Positions 1 to 8,316 of a DNA stretch of 10,624 nt are shown in pieces (positions within the stretch are counted from its first letter, which is position 1; each line of letters starts with the position of its first letter). Under the pieces are notes generated by a model. The model did not search any database, was not told the DNA's origin, and saw only the letters and a program-made list of their open reading frames with translations. The translations under genes were made by a program, and so were the position numbers. Location: positions 1-10,624 of the forward strand of contig JADZFI010000329.1 of the NCBI GenBank assembly GCA_020850025.1, written 5' to 3'. This stretch comes from Saprospiraceae bacterium (GTDB lineage: Bacteria > Bacteroidota > Bacteroidia > Chitinophagales > Saprospiraceae).

Positions 1-202
1 AAATAATGTAACTTTGAACCCAATACCAAACCGATTAATCCTGAAACCAATGGCGTTTTCCTCTCCCTGCGTACCGCAACTGGCGTTCCACGCTATAATT
101 AGTCCCTGCGTATCACCCAAGGTCTTTTAACTCTGGCACAGCACTATTCCTTTGAATAGCGCTGTCAGCCTTCATTTTTTTCACCTTAAACTTTTTTAAC
201 TG
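1..202. other. Left-edge non-coding leader upstream of the T9SS gene
   Basis: I find no convincing gene here. On the plus strand TAACTTTG at 9-16 matches the Bacteroidota -7 box TAnnTTTG and could drive the gene at 203 with a long leader of about 180 bases, but its -33 partner would lie outside the window. A 6-bp hairpin, CTATTC / GAATAG with a 4-base loop, lies at 144-159, and the 10-mer TCCCTGCGTA occurs twice (64-73 and 103-112). A minus-strand frame is open from about 127 to the left edge but has no ATG start. The weakness of all these signals is why confidence is low. Confidence 0.25.
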
Positions 203-1756
203 ATGAAACGCACACTTACCAATCTGTTGCTTTGGATAGCCGCAACCTTTCTAAGCTTTCCTCTTACCGCACAAAACGTTTTTGAAAGTACTCAGGCCTG
301 GCACGCCGTGGATCATTCAGCCTGGAAAATTGAGCCTCAGAACATTCAGAATTATGTCATCCTGGGGAACAAATTTTTCGAGCCGAACAACAACACCATT
401 TACATGTCTGAGTTTAACGAGTTTGCTCAGTTCAACTCCTGGAGCAGGATGCACACCGCTCCTGAAAACCTGCAAACCTTCTGGAAAAGCTTTTGCAGAA
501 GCACCTCCTCCCTTGGCGGCTACTTTGCAGTGGCTGCTATGGCCAGCGGAAACAAGGTTTACACCATAACTACTAATGCCACAGGTCATAAATTTTGGGA
601 TCGGGTTTCCAACCTGCCTTTTAATGTGCAATTTGGCGGAGTATGTCTGGCAACCAATGGCGGATACATCGCTTGCGGCTCCAATAACAACGGCGAAATG
701 GCTGTTACAAAGTTCAATGGAGTTGGAGAAGCAGAATGGACCAAATCCTATCCCGTAAGCGGCTTTGGCTGGTCAATCAAACAGGCCAGTGGTGGCGGCT
801 ATGTGCTGGCAGGCACCAGATCTGTTATTCGTATCGAGGTGGATGGCACTCTGGCTTGGACGCGCACCCTCACCCTCCCGGTTTCGCCGGATGGAAGCAA
901 TTATACTTACACCGAGTTCGAAGAAATTCTTCCGCTTTCCGGTGAAAACGGATTCATCCTGACCGGCTCTGCTTTTTCAAATTCACATTCAGGAGCTTAT
1001 ACCGCTCGTTTCTCCTGGGCAGGAGCTCAAATCTGGTCAAAAATCAATGAAACGGTCAATACCTCACTCGCAGGAACCCCTGTATGCTGGATCAATAATG
1101 CTATATTATCCAACAGTGGTACCAAAGTGATCACCACCTGGAGAAATGGTCCGGTAAGTGCCGGTGGCGCCCTCAGAGCTCAATTGGTAAATATTGCCGA
1201 CGGAGTACAAGGTGCAGTGCAAGGCCTGGGGAATACCATTCCTGTCCAGGAGGCATTTGCTACACGCGCCCACAGCAAGCTGATCATAGGAGGCACAAGA
1301 GGTACTTATTCTCAGGTATATGCCTATTCCAACGCCCAATTCCTGATCGACAACGCCATGCCGGTACAAAACAATGACGGATTGGATGTGAACAACATTC
1401 CCAATGTTCCTACGGTGTCTGGCTATCTGACCAGTGTTCGCAATGCATTTCCGACGTATGAATCCGGCAAGGTCAAATTCGACGACCCAATACTGACTTA
1501 TGCCAGTAGAACTGCCTATACCGACCTGACCGTGTTCCCCAATCCCAGCACCGGGCTGGTTTATGTGGGGGGCAAAATGGAAGTCGGCGCCATGCTTCGG
1601 GTATTTGATTTATCAGGGCGCATGATCATGGAAAAGTCTGTACCTGAAGGGGAGGCTATGATTAACTTCGACCTGACCAACCAGCCAAAGGGCATGTACA
1701 CGGTGCAAATGGTGGGCGACCGGTACAATATCACCCGCAAGTTCATCCTCGAATAA
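203..1756 (+). CDS. Secreted protein with T9SS type A C-terminal sorting domain
   Basis: A 517-residue exported protein. Residues 1-23 form a signal peptide (basic MKR, hydrophobic stretch, LTAQ with likely cleavage before or after Q24). The central part (about 100-380) has spaced segments of the kind GGYIACGS, GGGYVLAGT and GFILTGSAF followed by W-T/S-K/R, a pattern seen in beta-propeller-like repeats of Bacteroidota secreted proteins; no catalytic motif is recognisable. Residues 443-517 are a typical type IX secretion sorting domain: VFPNPSTG at 444-451, then VFDLSGRMI at 467-475, then GMYTVQM and a terminal KFILE. By family knowledge this domain sends the protein through the outer membrane and is removed or anchored there. 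The gene stands alone, convergent with the beta-lactamase-like gene, with a hairpin between. The start at 203 is set by the signal peptide. The biological role of the mature protein is unknown. Confidence 0.93.
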   Translation: MKRTLTNLLLWIAATFLSFPLTAQNVFESTQAWHAVDHSAWKIEPQNIQNYVILGNKFFEPNNNTIYMSEFNEFAQFNSWSRMHTAPENLQTFWKSFCRSTSSLGGYFAVAAMASGNKVYTITTNATGHKFWDRVSNLPFNVQFGGVCLATNGGYIACGSNNNGEMAVTKFNGVGEAEWTKSYPVSGFGWSIKQASGGGYVLAGTRSVIRIEVDGTLAWTRTLTLPVSPDGSNYTYTEFEEILPLSGENGFILTGSAFSNSHSGAYTARFSWAGAQIWSKINETVNTSLAGTPVCWINNAILSNSGTKVITTWRNGPVSAGGALRAQLVNIADGVQGAVQGLGNTIPVQEAFATRAHSKLIIGGTRGTYSQVYAYSNAQFLIDNAMPVQNNDGLDVNNIPNVPTVSGYLTSVRNAFPTYESGKVKFDDPILTYASRTAYTDLTVFPNPSTGLVYVGGKMEVGAMLRVFDLSGRMIMEKSVPEGEAMINFDLTNQPKGMYTVQMVGDRYNITRKFILE

Positions 1757-1792
1757 ACAAGGTTAATGGTGGCCTCCGGGGCTACATTGGTT

Positions 1793-1829
1793 GGAGTGCC
1801 GCAGGTGCGATTTGCAACTGCGGCACTCC
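1793..1829. terminator. Hairpin between convergent genes (shared terminator or REP-like palindrome)
   Basis: Perfect 12-bp inverted arms GGAGTGCCGCAG (1793-1804) and CTGCGGCACTCC (1818-1829) enclose 13 bases. Inside the loop TGC and GCA can add three more pairs after one mismatch. It lies 37 bases after the T9SS gene stop and 46 bases beyond the stop of the opposing gene, so it is placed to end transcription from both sides. There is no T tract on either side, so it is not a textbook intrinsic terminator; a dispersed REP-type palindrome is an equally good reading. Confidence 0.55.
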
Positions 1830-1874
1830 GCGTATTACTCGTCACCAAGTGGAGATGTGGAGCTTATAATCCTG

Positions 1875-3059
1875 CTATTTCGCAGCCTTCCATTTTTCAA
1901 AAAAGGTGGGAATACAATCGTTGGCAAGCGGGGTAGCCGCATTGAACAGCGCACATATACCGATGCCATCCTTGCGGTTAAAGGCTATTTCGCTTTTATA
2001 GCCGTTCACATAACCGCCATGGTAAATAATGGTATCTCCATGATCGTCCAACACCCGCCATCCCATGGCGTATGAAGCGGCATCTCGCGGCAACCAGCGG
2101 GGGAAAATGCGGCGTTCCTTATCGGTTTTAACCACCGGCCGGAACACCTGATCCAGCGTGGTAGCCTGGGCCACTTCAGGGTGATGCCCTAGCAGACAAA
2201 CCAGCCACTGGCCCATATCCTGAATACTGGCGTTAATGCCGCCTGCGGCGACGGCGTTGTAGTAATGCGGTGAGATTTTATCAGCTCGCCAACTACCCCA
2301 CCCTGTTGGCACATGCGGCGGGGTTTTATTTGGCTCACTCATTAAACTATGATAATCACAGGATGCATGTTCCATGCCCAGAGGAGCGAAAATGCGTTCG
2401 GCAAGAAGATCTGCGTATGTTTTACCTGTCTTTTGGTGCACAATTTCTTCGATCAGACAAACAGCAACATTTTGATAGGCATAAAACTCCCCTTCCTTTC
2501 CACTCACCGGCGCAGTTGGGAAGTATTCTTCCACGATACGTGGCACACTAAAGTCTTTTTCAATGAGATTGGTAAAGGCGTGATACGGCAGCCCGGTAGT
2601 GTGCGAAAGCAGATGCCAAAGCTGTAAACGCGCTGCCTGTTTGGGGTCGCGAAGCCGGAAATCCGGACAATACTCCAGCACATGATCGTCCCAATGCAAT
2701 TGACCATCCTGCACCAGCAAACCGGTCAGTACCCCGGCAAACCCCTTGGATAAAGAACCAATGCGGAAAACAGTCTGCTCATTTATGGAATCTTGCGTTC
2801 CGGCTACCCGGGGGCCATATCCTTTAACAAAGAGGATTTGTGTATCCTTTACTATCACCAGCGCCGCGCCGGGCGTATTGGTCAGGTGGATTTTTTCTTC
2901 AAAATACCGGGCATATTCCTGTGCAAAAGTATCTAACCAGGTAGCCTGCCTTACCGGCAACACAGCCTCCTCAGGAACAGGCCGAAAATCCGGCCCTGGA
3001 GCGAAATAACATGCCGACAGCCCGATAGAAAGAAACAACCAATAAAACGAAATCTTCAT
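1875..3059 (-). CDS. Serine hydrolase of the class C beta-lactamase / penicillin-binding protein fold, lipoprotein
   Basis: A 394-residue protein of the beta-lactamase-related serine hydrolase family (AmpC, D-alanyl-D-alanine carboxypeptidase and esterase relatives). The N-terminus is a lipoprotein signal with lipobox LSAC, so Cys17 is probably lipidated and the enzyme sits on the periplasmic face of a membrane or on the surface. The three family motifs are present: nucleophile motif SLSK at 102-105, YQN at 195-197 (the YxN element), and HGG at 348-350 in place of the KTG box. LLSHTTGLP at 150-158 and AAGGINASIQDM at 271-282 are further family hallmarks. Length is normal for a single-domain member. 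The substrate cannot be read from sequence: peptide, peptidoglycan fragment or ester are all possible, and true antibiotic resistance should not be assumed. It follows the Spy-like gene on the same strand after a repeat-filled 141-base gap, so co-transcription is possible but uncertain. Confidence 0.93.
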   Translation of the reverse strand: MKISFYWLFLSIGLSACYFAPGPDFRPVPEEAVLPVRQATWLDTFAQEYARYFEEKIHLTNTPGAALVIVKDTQILFVKGYGPRVAGTQDSINEQTVFRIGSLSKGFAGVLTGLLVQDGQLHWDDHVLEYCPDFRLRDPKQAARLQLWHLLSHTTGLPYHAFTNLIEKDFSVPRIVEEYFPTAPVSGKEGEFYAYQNVAVCLIEEIVHQKTGKTYADLLAERIFAPLGMEHASCDYHSLMSEPNKTPPHVPTGWGSWRADKISPHYYNAVAAGGINASIQDMGQWLVCLLGHHPEVAQATTLDQVFRPVVKTDKERRIFPRWLPRDAASYAMGWRVLDDHGDTIIYHGGYVNGYKSEIAFNRKDGIGICALFNAATPLANDCIPTFFEKWKAAK

Positions 3060-3083
3060 ACTGGCGGCGAAGATAACAGGAAA

Positions 3084-3200
3084 GTGTTTGAGTATTTGAG
3101 TGTTTGAGTTGGTGCAACACTTGGCATTTCTGTAAGCCTTTAGCGGAAATCCCGGGAGCTACCCCAACTCGAACACTCGAAAACTCAAACACCCGAACAC
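3084..3200. repeat. Inverted array of GTRTTTGA-type octamers
   Basis: The left arm holds three octamers in tandem, GTGTTTGA, GTATTTGA, GTGTTTGA (3084-3107), followed by GTTGG. On the opposite strand the right arm reads GTGTTCGG, GTGTTTGA, GTTTTCGA, GTGTTCGA (3200 back to 3169), also followed by GTTGG (to 3164). Arms 3084-3112 and 3164-3192 are complementary at 26 of 29 positions around a 51-base centre, which has its own 5-bp stem ATTTC/GAAAT (3126-3130, 3146-3150). The array begins directly against the stop codon of the Spy-like gene (3201-3203) and ends 24 bases before the start of the beta-lactamase-like gene. In a transcript through both genes it would fold into a long hairpin. Confidence 0.85.
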
Positions 3201-3683
3201 TCACCTCCTGTTTCTCCCCGGTCTTACCTGTTGTCTATCCTGACGACGCTCGCGGGCTTCCTGGAGTTTTTTGACCAGAGATTCGCGGAATTCGCGTTCG
3301 GCAAGGGGGAGTTTGGCCACTTTGCGAACAGGAAGCACTTTGCGCAGTTTCAGGTAGGCTTCTTTTTCAAGTTCCAGTTCGCGCTGCTTCATATCAAAGT
3401 GGCGCTTGATTTGCTCTTCCACTTCGGCATCACTCATTTGATCGAGTTGTTTGCCCGGCCTAAGGTCTTGTTGTACCTGTTCACGCTTGTCGGTATACTC
3501 GTTGTATATCGGCCAGAATTGCTGAGCCTCTTCCGGAGTCAGGTTGAGTACCCTCGTAAATACTTCAGCCCTGAAGGCAGCTAAACGCGCCTCTCTTTGT
3601 TCCGGATCTACTTGCCCGCTGGCAGTCCCCCCCAGGGTGCTGAGCAGCAGCAGTATCCAATATTGTTTTTTAATGGTGTTCAT
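3201..3683 (-). CDS. Small periplasmic Spy/CpxP-like protein of an ECF sigma operon
   Basis: A 160-residue exported protein. Residues 1-23 are a signal peptide ending TASG before Q24. The mature part is almost wholly charged helix: LNLTPEEAQQFWPIY at 46-60 is an LTxxQ-like motif with the Trp-Pro form common in Bacteroidota relatives, MSDAEVEEQI at 83-92 is a second helix start of the same kind, and LPVRKVAKLPLAEREF at 117-132 matches the usual end of these proteins. The tail is very basic (RPGRNRR). By family knowledge Spy/CpxP proteins are periplasmic chaperones or stress sensors; Bacteroidota versions next to ECF sigma genes are often annotated as sensors of the sigma factor. It lies 21 bases after the anti-sigma-like gene, consistent with one operon. 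Direct involvement in sigma control is inferred from position only. Confidence 0.82.
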   Translation of the reverse strand: MNTIKKQYWILLLLSTLGGTASGQVDPEQREARLAAFRAEVFTRVLNLTPEEAQQFWPIYNEYTDKREQVQQDLRPGKQLDQMSDAEVEEQIKRHFDMKQRELELEKEAYLKLRKVLPVRKVAKLPLAEREFRESLVKKLQEARERRQDRQQVRPGRNRR

Positions 3684-3704
3684 AGCGAGAGCTTTTATTC
3701 CCGG

Positions 3705-4256
3705 TTAGAGTATTTGTTCAAGTTCTTCATCGGTCATTTCGTCGAGGATTAATTCCAGATCATCCGGATGAACGTCAGGTTGCTTTCCTTTTTTGGAATG
3801 ATTGGACTCAACTGGCTGATTATCATTTTGTTCCGGCACTTGTTCAAGTTCCAGGGAGGCCAACTGTTCCGGCTCGAATTCATGGGCATTCTCCAGGAGA
3901 TAAGCTTCAAGTTCTTCCTCACTGAGTTCAACGGAGGCTACCGGCAACTCCGGAGCCACCGCTGTTTGCTGCCGTACAAACCATACTGCCACCAGCAGGA
4001 GTGCCAGTGCCGCAGCATAAGCCATAGCGGCTTTGGGCCGAATGAAGGAAGCCCAGAGTTTAGGGCGTTTTTCCACCCTAAGCACGGGTCTGTCCAGATC
4101 TCCGGCCGATTTCAATCGGGCAAATACGGCATTTTCCATATCCTCAAAGGACCCGTCCGGCGCCTTGAACCCGTCGCCCCTGGCTTTTAAGTCTTTGAGG
4201 AAATCTGGCATTTCCTCGTCAAATGGATGCTTTTTCATCTCATATCCGCTTTTCAT
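3705..4256 (-). CDS. Single-pass membrane protein, probable anti-sigma factor
   Basis: A 183-residue protein with a hydrophilic N-terminal part (1-70, cytoplasmic if the usual anti-sigma topology holds), one membrane segment at about 76-95 (AAMAYAAALALLLVAVWFV) and an acidic outer part. The outer part carries two similar acidic helices, LSEEELEAYLLENA at 111-124 and MTDEELEQIL at 174-183, a feature of many small proteins that follow ECF sigma genes in Bacteroidota. No zinc-binding HxxxCxxC motif is visible, so it is not a ZAS-type anti-sigma. Its ATG overlaps the TGA of the sigma gene as ATGA at 4256-4253, which suggests translational coupling; a second ATG at residue 7 (4238) is also possible. 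The anti-sigma role is inferred from gene order and topology, not from a named domain. Confidence 0.75.
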   Translation of the reverse strand: MKSGYEMKKHPFDEEMPDFLKDLKARGDGFKAPDGSFEDMENAVFARLKSAGDLDRPVLRVEKRPKLWASFIRPKAAMAYAAALALLLVAVWFVRQQTAVAPELPVASVELSEEELEAYLLENAHEFEPEQLASLELEQVPEQNDNQPVESNHSKKGKQPDVHPDDLELILDEMTDEELEQIL

Positions 4257-4816
4257 CCGGCTTCCGAAAAAGCCGTGTCTATTTTTTTTACTGCATGGTG
4301 AAACGAGGCTTTCAACGCCCCCACAGAAGTGTTCAGCAATTGAGACATCTCTTCGTAGGGCATTTCCTCATAATACCGCAGGTTAAACACCTGTTTTTGC
4401 TTGTCGGGCAATTGGGCAATGGCCAATTGAAGCCGGGTTTGCACCTCGTCTCCGTCAAACCATTCATCTGCCTTCAGGCGATATGCCAGCAAGCTGCCTT
4501 CATCGTCGAGGGAGCTTGATGCCTGCCGCATTTTTTGTTGAAGATGCGTAATGGCTTCATTGGTGGCAATGCGATACAACCAGGTGTACAACTTGGATTT
4601 GCCTTCAAACTGCCCGATTCCCCGATATACTTTAATGAACGTGTTTTGCAGCACATCGTCTGCATCGTCGTGCACCTGAACCATCCGCCGGATATGCCAG
4701 TAGAGGCGTTCCCGGTACTGCGCCATCAACAGCCTGAAACCGCGCTCGAAGCTGTGTTCGGAGCGCATGAGTTCCATGATCTGTTCATCCGAAACAGGTT
4801 TCAATGCAACCATCAA
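4253..4816 (-). CDS. ECF-type RNA polymerase sigma factor (operon with anti-sigma-like gene)
   Basis: A 187-residue sigma-70 family protein with only regions 2 and 4, as in ECF sigma factors. Region 2 covers about 24-95: RYRERLYWHIRRM-like core binding helix, DDADDVLQNTFIKVYRG at 50-66, then KLYTWLYRIATNEAITHLQQ at 75-94, which carries the promoter -10 contacts. Region 4 covers about 130-182: AIAQLPDKQKQVFNLRYYEE followed by the helix-turn-helix MPYEEMSQLLNTSVGALKASFHHAVKKI. It would direct RNA polymerase to a stress regulon. The start MMVALK is the first ATG of the frame; the second Met is equally possible. It is the first gene of a tight unit with the anti-sigma-like and Spy-like genes. The 170 bases upstream (4817-4986) are AT-rich with no clear TAnnTTTG box on this strand. 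Confidence 0.95.
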   Translation of the reverse strand: MMVALKPVSDEQIMELMRSEHSFERGFRLLMAQYRERLYWHIRRMVQVHDDADDVLQNTFIKVYRGIGQFEGKSKLYTWLYRIATNEAITHLQQKMRQASSSLDDEGSLLAYRLKADEWFDGDEVQTRLQLAIAQLPDKQKQVFNLRYYEEMPYEEMSQLLNTSVGALKASFHHAVKKIDTAFSEAG

Positions 4817-4986
4817 TGGCGATTTATTCAGGTTTGTATGGATAAGACCTGGCTTGGCATTAAAGGTTTAATCCTTGTGTAATATTTTATACTCAACGGA
4901 AAATGGCTTGTGTAAAAAAATTCCGCAATTCATTGATGATCAAATAAGTAGAATTCTGCAAATTCCCAAATCCTGGTAATTCAGGT

Positions 4987-7203
4987 CTATTTCACCGTAA
5001 TCTCGTCGGCAAAAATCCAGCAGGGATTGCCATTGCAGGTATGCCACTCAGGACACACCTTGCGGTTGACAGCCGTAACGCGAATAGCCCTGGCGGCTAT
5101 GGGAGAGAAATCCGGACGTACTGTTTGAAAGCGCTTTTTTTCATCCGGAACAGTTTCCAGCACCACTTCTTTTAATGGAAAAAAGTTTTCTCCATCGGGC
5201 GAAAACTCAAAGGTCACTTTTTCAGGGAAGAAAACCCAGGAGGCCTGGTCCTGCAGAAAAGAAACGCTGACATCGGAAACGAAGGTCATGCCTATACCAC
5301 CCGACACATCCAGGGTGGCCTGCAGGTCGTTGCCTTCAAAGCCAAGCCAGTTATAGCGATAATCTGTTTCTCCCACCAGCAGGTCTGTCAGCACCTCCGG
5401 TTTGCCTCCACCATATTTGGGCGAGGCTGGTTCTGTGAGTTGTATGGACGCTGCCAACGTATTGCTCGCTTCTTTGCTGCGCTTTACAAACGCCTTATAA
5501 TCCTGCACATACCGGGCAGGGGTATAGCCGTTTTCATTCAGGTGCAACATGCCGGATTCCTGGCTCCATTTTTCAAAATTGACCAAACTCTTATGCAACC
5601 CACTGGTATCCTGGCCTAATATCATATTTCGGTTAAAAGCCATCATATCTCTGCCTGAAGGAGAAACACATTTCATGTTTTCCAAAAAGGAAAATAACTC
5701 CACCAACAGCAGGGGTCGGAGCCGTAATTCCACCTTCGGATCCTTTGGTTGAGACATTCTCTGGTCGAAATCTAAGGTCCGGTACAAAATGCTGTCGCCT
5801 ACAAACGGTTCATTCTGAGGCACATCGTAAATCCAGAGCTTCTTCCCGTGTTTTTCCATGCGCCGGATCTGGTCTTTCACATAACGATCTACGAAGTCGG
5901 CATACTCACCGTAATACCCTTTCCGGAAATCAGCCAGGATGGAATCCTGATTGGCATTCGGGTTCCACATTAGTTTGGCCAACAGGTAGGCGCGCATATC
6001 CGAGAACTCCGAGCGATCGCGTCCGCTCCCCTGTTCGAACATCATCCGGACCCCGTTTTTTTGGAAAAACTTCAGGTTGGGTTGCAGGGTTTTCCAGTTG
6101 GGGAAAGGCCCGAAATAGGAACGAAACTGCACCACATAGTCCCAAATCATGAGGTTGGAGGTAAGCGCCGACCACTCCCGTACGTCGTTGGCAAAATCCG
6201 CACAGCCTTCTTCAATCGGGTTGCCCCGGTTACATTCAATGCTGCACAAGCAAATGTTCACATTGGTCTCCGGCTTAACTCCTTTGGGCGCTTTTCGGGT
6301 GTATTGATAGGCCAACGTAGAAATGATCTTATCGGGAAACTCCCTGGCCACCCGGTTGACAAACAACAGCAGCGATCCTGCTGAACTGCCGTATTTTTTA
6401 TCGGAAGCCGCGCACCTTGGGCATTTGCAATAATCGTAATTATCGTTCTGGCTTACCGACCAATAACGAGCTGCCGGCTTTTCAGCCATAGCCGTGCGCA
6501 GGTTGGCGGTTACGATTTGAAAAACCGTGTCATTGGAGAGACACAATTGCCCCGGCGACCGCTGGGCGCCGTTGAAGGCATAATACTCCGGATGCTCTTT
6601 AAAATATTGAGCCTGAGGGCAAAGCTTGTCGAAAGTATGCACAAACATGCCCCATTCCCGATCCTTTTCCGTCCGGGTTTTCAACTTGTGCCAGCGCGCC
6701 CAGGAATCGTCTGTGGCTGGTTCGTACCAAAGCTCACGATAAGGGAATGCCGGAGTTTCCACACGGGCTGAGAAAGAAGGAAGTTGAACCGTCTCCAGTT
6801 GAGGCAGGAAGGTGTCGCGCGGACTGTATCGCTTGCAACCCAGTAATTCCAGCAGAGAATAGGCCGCGTACTCCGCTCCCATCTCTCCCCCACCCCCGAT
6901 GGCCACCATGCCACCTTTTCCGTGTAAGAACATGGCGTCTTCCTCCATTTTTTCCGGAAACACAAACCCTTGCGCCCGAGCTGCCAGACTTTGGCCAATA
7001 AAAATGGCGGGAGGTACTGGCTCCGATTTTGGCTCCCTGGTAAAAGCAACCGGCTGCCGGGTTATTTTTCCCAGCCAGGATTTCAAAATGGCGGCAGCCC
7101 GCGTTTCAGACGGCGTAGCCTCGGGCGATAAAATCAAAGACACCGGCTGGGAAAAAAGGGTAGCGCCGGCAAACAGGAAGGAAAGCAGAAGGGAGTATCT
7201 CAT
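4987..7203 (-). CDS. Secreted DUF4838 domain protein, alpha-glucuronidase-like
   Basis: A 738-residue exported protein when started at MRYSLLL (7203), the choice made because a good signal peptide begins there (cleavage near LFS/QP, residues 18-20). An in-frame extension of 21 residues upstream is only translated heptamer repeat (HRPPSTV units) and is rejected. Residues about 20-140 resemble the small N-terminal domain of GH67/GH20-type glycosidases (EATPSETRAAAILKSWL, GGGGEMGAEYAAYSLLELLGCKRYSP). Residues about 150-480 are the DUF4838 region: FVHTFDKLCPQAQYFKEHPEYYAF, WSVSQNDN, and a cysteine cluster CKCPRC at 259-264 that may bind metal or form disulfides. The C-terminal 590-738 ends FADEITVK and has FEFSPDGENFFPL, typical of a discoidin-like (F5/8 type C) sugar-binding module. 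DUF4838 proteins are linked to polysaccharide use, but no activity is established; no SusC/D genes are near. It stands between PurC and the sigma operon. Confidence 0.88.
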   Translation of the reverse strand: MRYSLLLSFLFAGATLFSQPVSLILSPEATPSETRAAAILKSWLGKITRQPVAFTREPKSEPVPPAIFIGQSLAARAQGFVFPEKMEEDAMFLHGKGGMVAIGGGGEMGAEYAAYSLLELLGCKRYSPRDTFLPQLETVQLPSFSARVETPAFPYRELWYEPATDDSWARWHKLKTRTEKDREWGMFVHTFDKLCPQAQYFKEHPEYYAFNGAQRSPGQLCLSNDTVFQIVTANLRTAMAEKPAARYWSVSQNDNYDYCKCPRCAASDKKYGSSAGSLLLFVNRVAREFPDKIISTLAYQYTRKAPKGVKPETNVNICLCSIECNRGNPIEEGCADFANDVREWSALTSNLMIWDYVVQFRSYFGPFPNWKTLQPNLKFFQKNGVRMMFEQGSGRDRSEFSDMRAYLLAKLMWNPNANQDSILADFRKGYYGEYADFVDRYVKDQIRRMEKHGKKLWIYDVPQNEPFVGDSILYRTLDFDQRMSQPKDPKVELRLRPLLLVELFSFLENMKCVSPSGRDMMAFNRNMILGQDTSGLHKSLVNFEKWSQESGMLHLNENGYTPARYVQDYKAFVKRSKEASNTLAASIQLTEPASPKYGGGKPEVLTDLLVGETDYRYNWLGFEGNDLQATLDVSGGIGMTFVSDVSVSFLQDQASWVFFPEKVTFEFSPDGENFFPLKEVVLETVPDEKKRFQTVRPDFSPIAARAIRVTAVNRKVCPEWHTCNGNPCWIFADEITVK

Positions 7204-7205
7204 AG

Positions 7206-7261
7206 ACGGTGGACGGTGGACGGTGGACGGTGGACGGTGGACGGTGGACGGTGGACGGTGG
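7206..7261. repeat. Tandem heptamer array, ACGGTGG x 8
   Basis: Eight exact head-to-tail copies of ACGGTGG (plus strand; CCACCGT on the coding strand of the neighbours) start two bases upstream of the ATG of the DUF4838 gene at 7203 and end where the hairpin of 7260-7317 begins. The exactness suggests recent expansion or active correction. Because it fills the place of a ribosome-binding region and leader, copy number changes could alter expression of the DUF4838 gene; this is inference. Confidence 0.95.
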
Positions 7262-7317
7262 CACAAAGGGTTGGTCAGATAAGTCGCTTGCGACTTATCT
7301 GACCAATCCTTTGTGCC
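7260..7317. repeat. Near-perfect 28-bp-arm hairpin downstream of purC
   Basis: Arms 7260-7287 and 7290-7317 are complementary at 27 of 28 positions (mismatch 7270 G / 7307 T) with only TT between them, so in RNA about 26 pairs with a 4-base loop would form. The inner word is GATAAGTCGC and the outer word GGCACAAAGG. It lies 36 bases beyond the purC stop and 57 bases before the DUF4838 start. It could stop or slow transcription from purC, or be an RNase III or mobile-element type structure. No T tract follows on the minus strand, where the heptamer array begins instead. Confidence 0.9.
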
Positions 7318-7355
7318 TTAGCGACTTTGTGCCTTAGTGTCCCCTTGCGCCTTTA
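7309..7355. repeat. Short direct repeat CTTTGTGCCTTAG
   Basis: CTTTGTGCCTTAG occurs exactly at 7309-7321 and 7325-7337, and a worn third copy (CCTTGCGCCTTTA) runs at 7343-7355 into the purC stop codon. The first copy overlaps the right arm of the neighbouring hairpin, whose left arm carries the same word inverted. This looks like a third repeat family nested in the same gap. Confidence 0.7.
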
Positions 7356-8297
7356 TTTCAGGAGCGTGAGGGCGGCGAGTACATTTTCCTCAATACGGGC
7401 AGGGATATTCTTCGACATATCCTTTACGAAGACCCGTCCGGTTACTTTTTCGAAAAGCTCTATGTAGCGGTCGGAGATTTCCCGGACGAAGGTGTCCGGC
7501 ATATCAGGCATTTGTTGGCCTTCTTTGCCCTGAAAACCGTGTTCAATCAGCCATTCCCGAACGAATTCTTTGCTGAGTTGGCGCTGTTTTTCACCATTAG
7601 CCTGTCGTTCTTCAAAACCTTCTGCAATGAAATAGCGGGAACTGTCAGGGGTATGGATTTCATCCATTAACAGGATTTTGCCATCTCTGATGCCAAATTC
7701 ATATTTTGTATCCACCAGTATCAGGCCCTGGGCGGCAGCCATTTCAGCGCCTCTCTGGTAAAGGGCGCGGGTGTAGGCTTCCATTTGAGCGTAAATTTCA
7801 GGACTGACCAGACCGCGTTCCAGAATTTCCTCGCGGGAAATATCCTCGTCGTGTCCTTCCTCCGCCTTGGTGGTAGGTGTAATAATGGGTTCCGGGAGCT
7901 TGTCGCTCTCCTTCAGGCCTTCCGGCAAGGTTACGCCGCAAAGGGTGCGGAGCCCTGATGCATAGGTACGTGCAGCATGTCCGGCAAGATATCCGCGAAT
8001 CACCATTTCCACCCGCACCGGCTCGCAGCGCCAGCCGATGGCCACATTGGGGTCAGGGGAAGAGATCAACCAGTTGGGGCAGATGTCGCTGGTGGATTGC
8101 AGGAAATAGGCGGCGATCTGGTTTAAAACCGCACCTTTATGAGGAATTGCTTTAGGCAAAATATGATCGAACGCAGAGATGCGGTCGCTGGCAACCATGA
8201 CCAGGAAATCACCGATGGAATAAACATCGCGCACTTTGCCGCGATAAAAGGCCGTTTGGCCCGGGAATTGAAAATTTGTTTCGCGTAGGGCATTCAT
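7353..8297 (-). CDS. purC: Phosphoribosylaminoimidazole-succinocarboxamide (SAICAR) synthase
   Basis: A 314-residue cytoplasmic enzyme of de novo purine synthesis: it joins CAIR and L-aspartate with ATP to give SAICAR. Recognised from the N-terminal KVRDVYSIGD at 21-30 and ASDRISAFDHILP at 36-48 (ATP-binding lobe), VEMVIRGYLAGHA at 96-108 (family signature), IITPTTKAEEGHDEDI at 138-153, LILVDTKYEFG at 192-202 and MDEIHTPDSSRY at 211-222. Length fits the longer yeast-like form also found in Bacteroidota rather than the 240-residue E. coli form. The start MNALRETNF at 8297 is preferred; an upstream ATG at 8339 would add MDIGYWTFLLFLCG, which is translated inverted repeat. The start codon lies inside a small palindrome GGCAT/ATGCC (8289-8300). 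No other purine genes are near. The 202-base gap from the sigma gene upstream is nearly filled by an inverted repeat. Confidence 0.97.
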   Translation of the reverse strand: MNALRETNFQFPGQTAFYRGKVRDVYSIGDFLVMVASDRISAFDHILPKAIPHKGAVLNQIAAYFLQSTSDICPNWLISSPDPNVAIGWRCEPVRVEMVIRGYLAGHAARTYASGLRTLCGVTLPEGLKESDKLPEPIITPTTKAEEGHDEDISREEILERGLVSPEIYAQMEAYTRALYQRGAEMAAAQGLILVDTKYEFGIRDGKILLMDEIHTPDSSRYFIAEGFEERQANGEKQRQLSKEFVREWLIEHGFQGKEGQQMPDMPDTFVREISDRYIELFEKVTGRVFVKDMSKNIPARIEENVLAALTLLK

Positions 8298-8316
8298 GCC
8301 GCAAAGAAACAGAAGA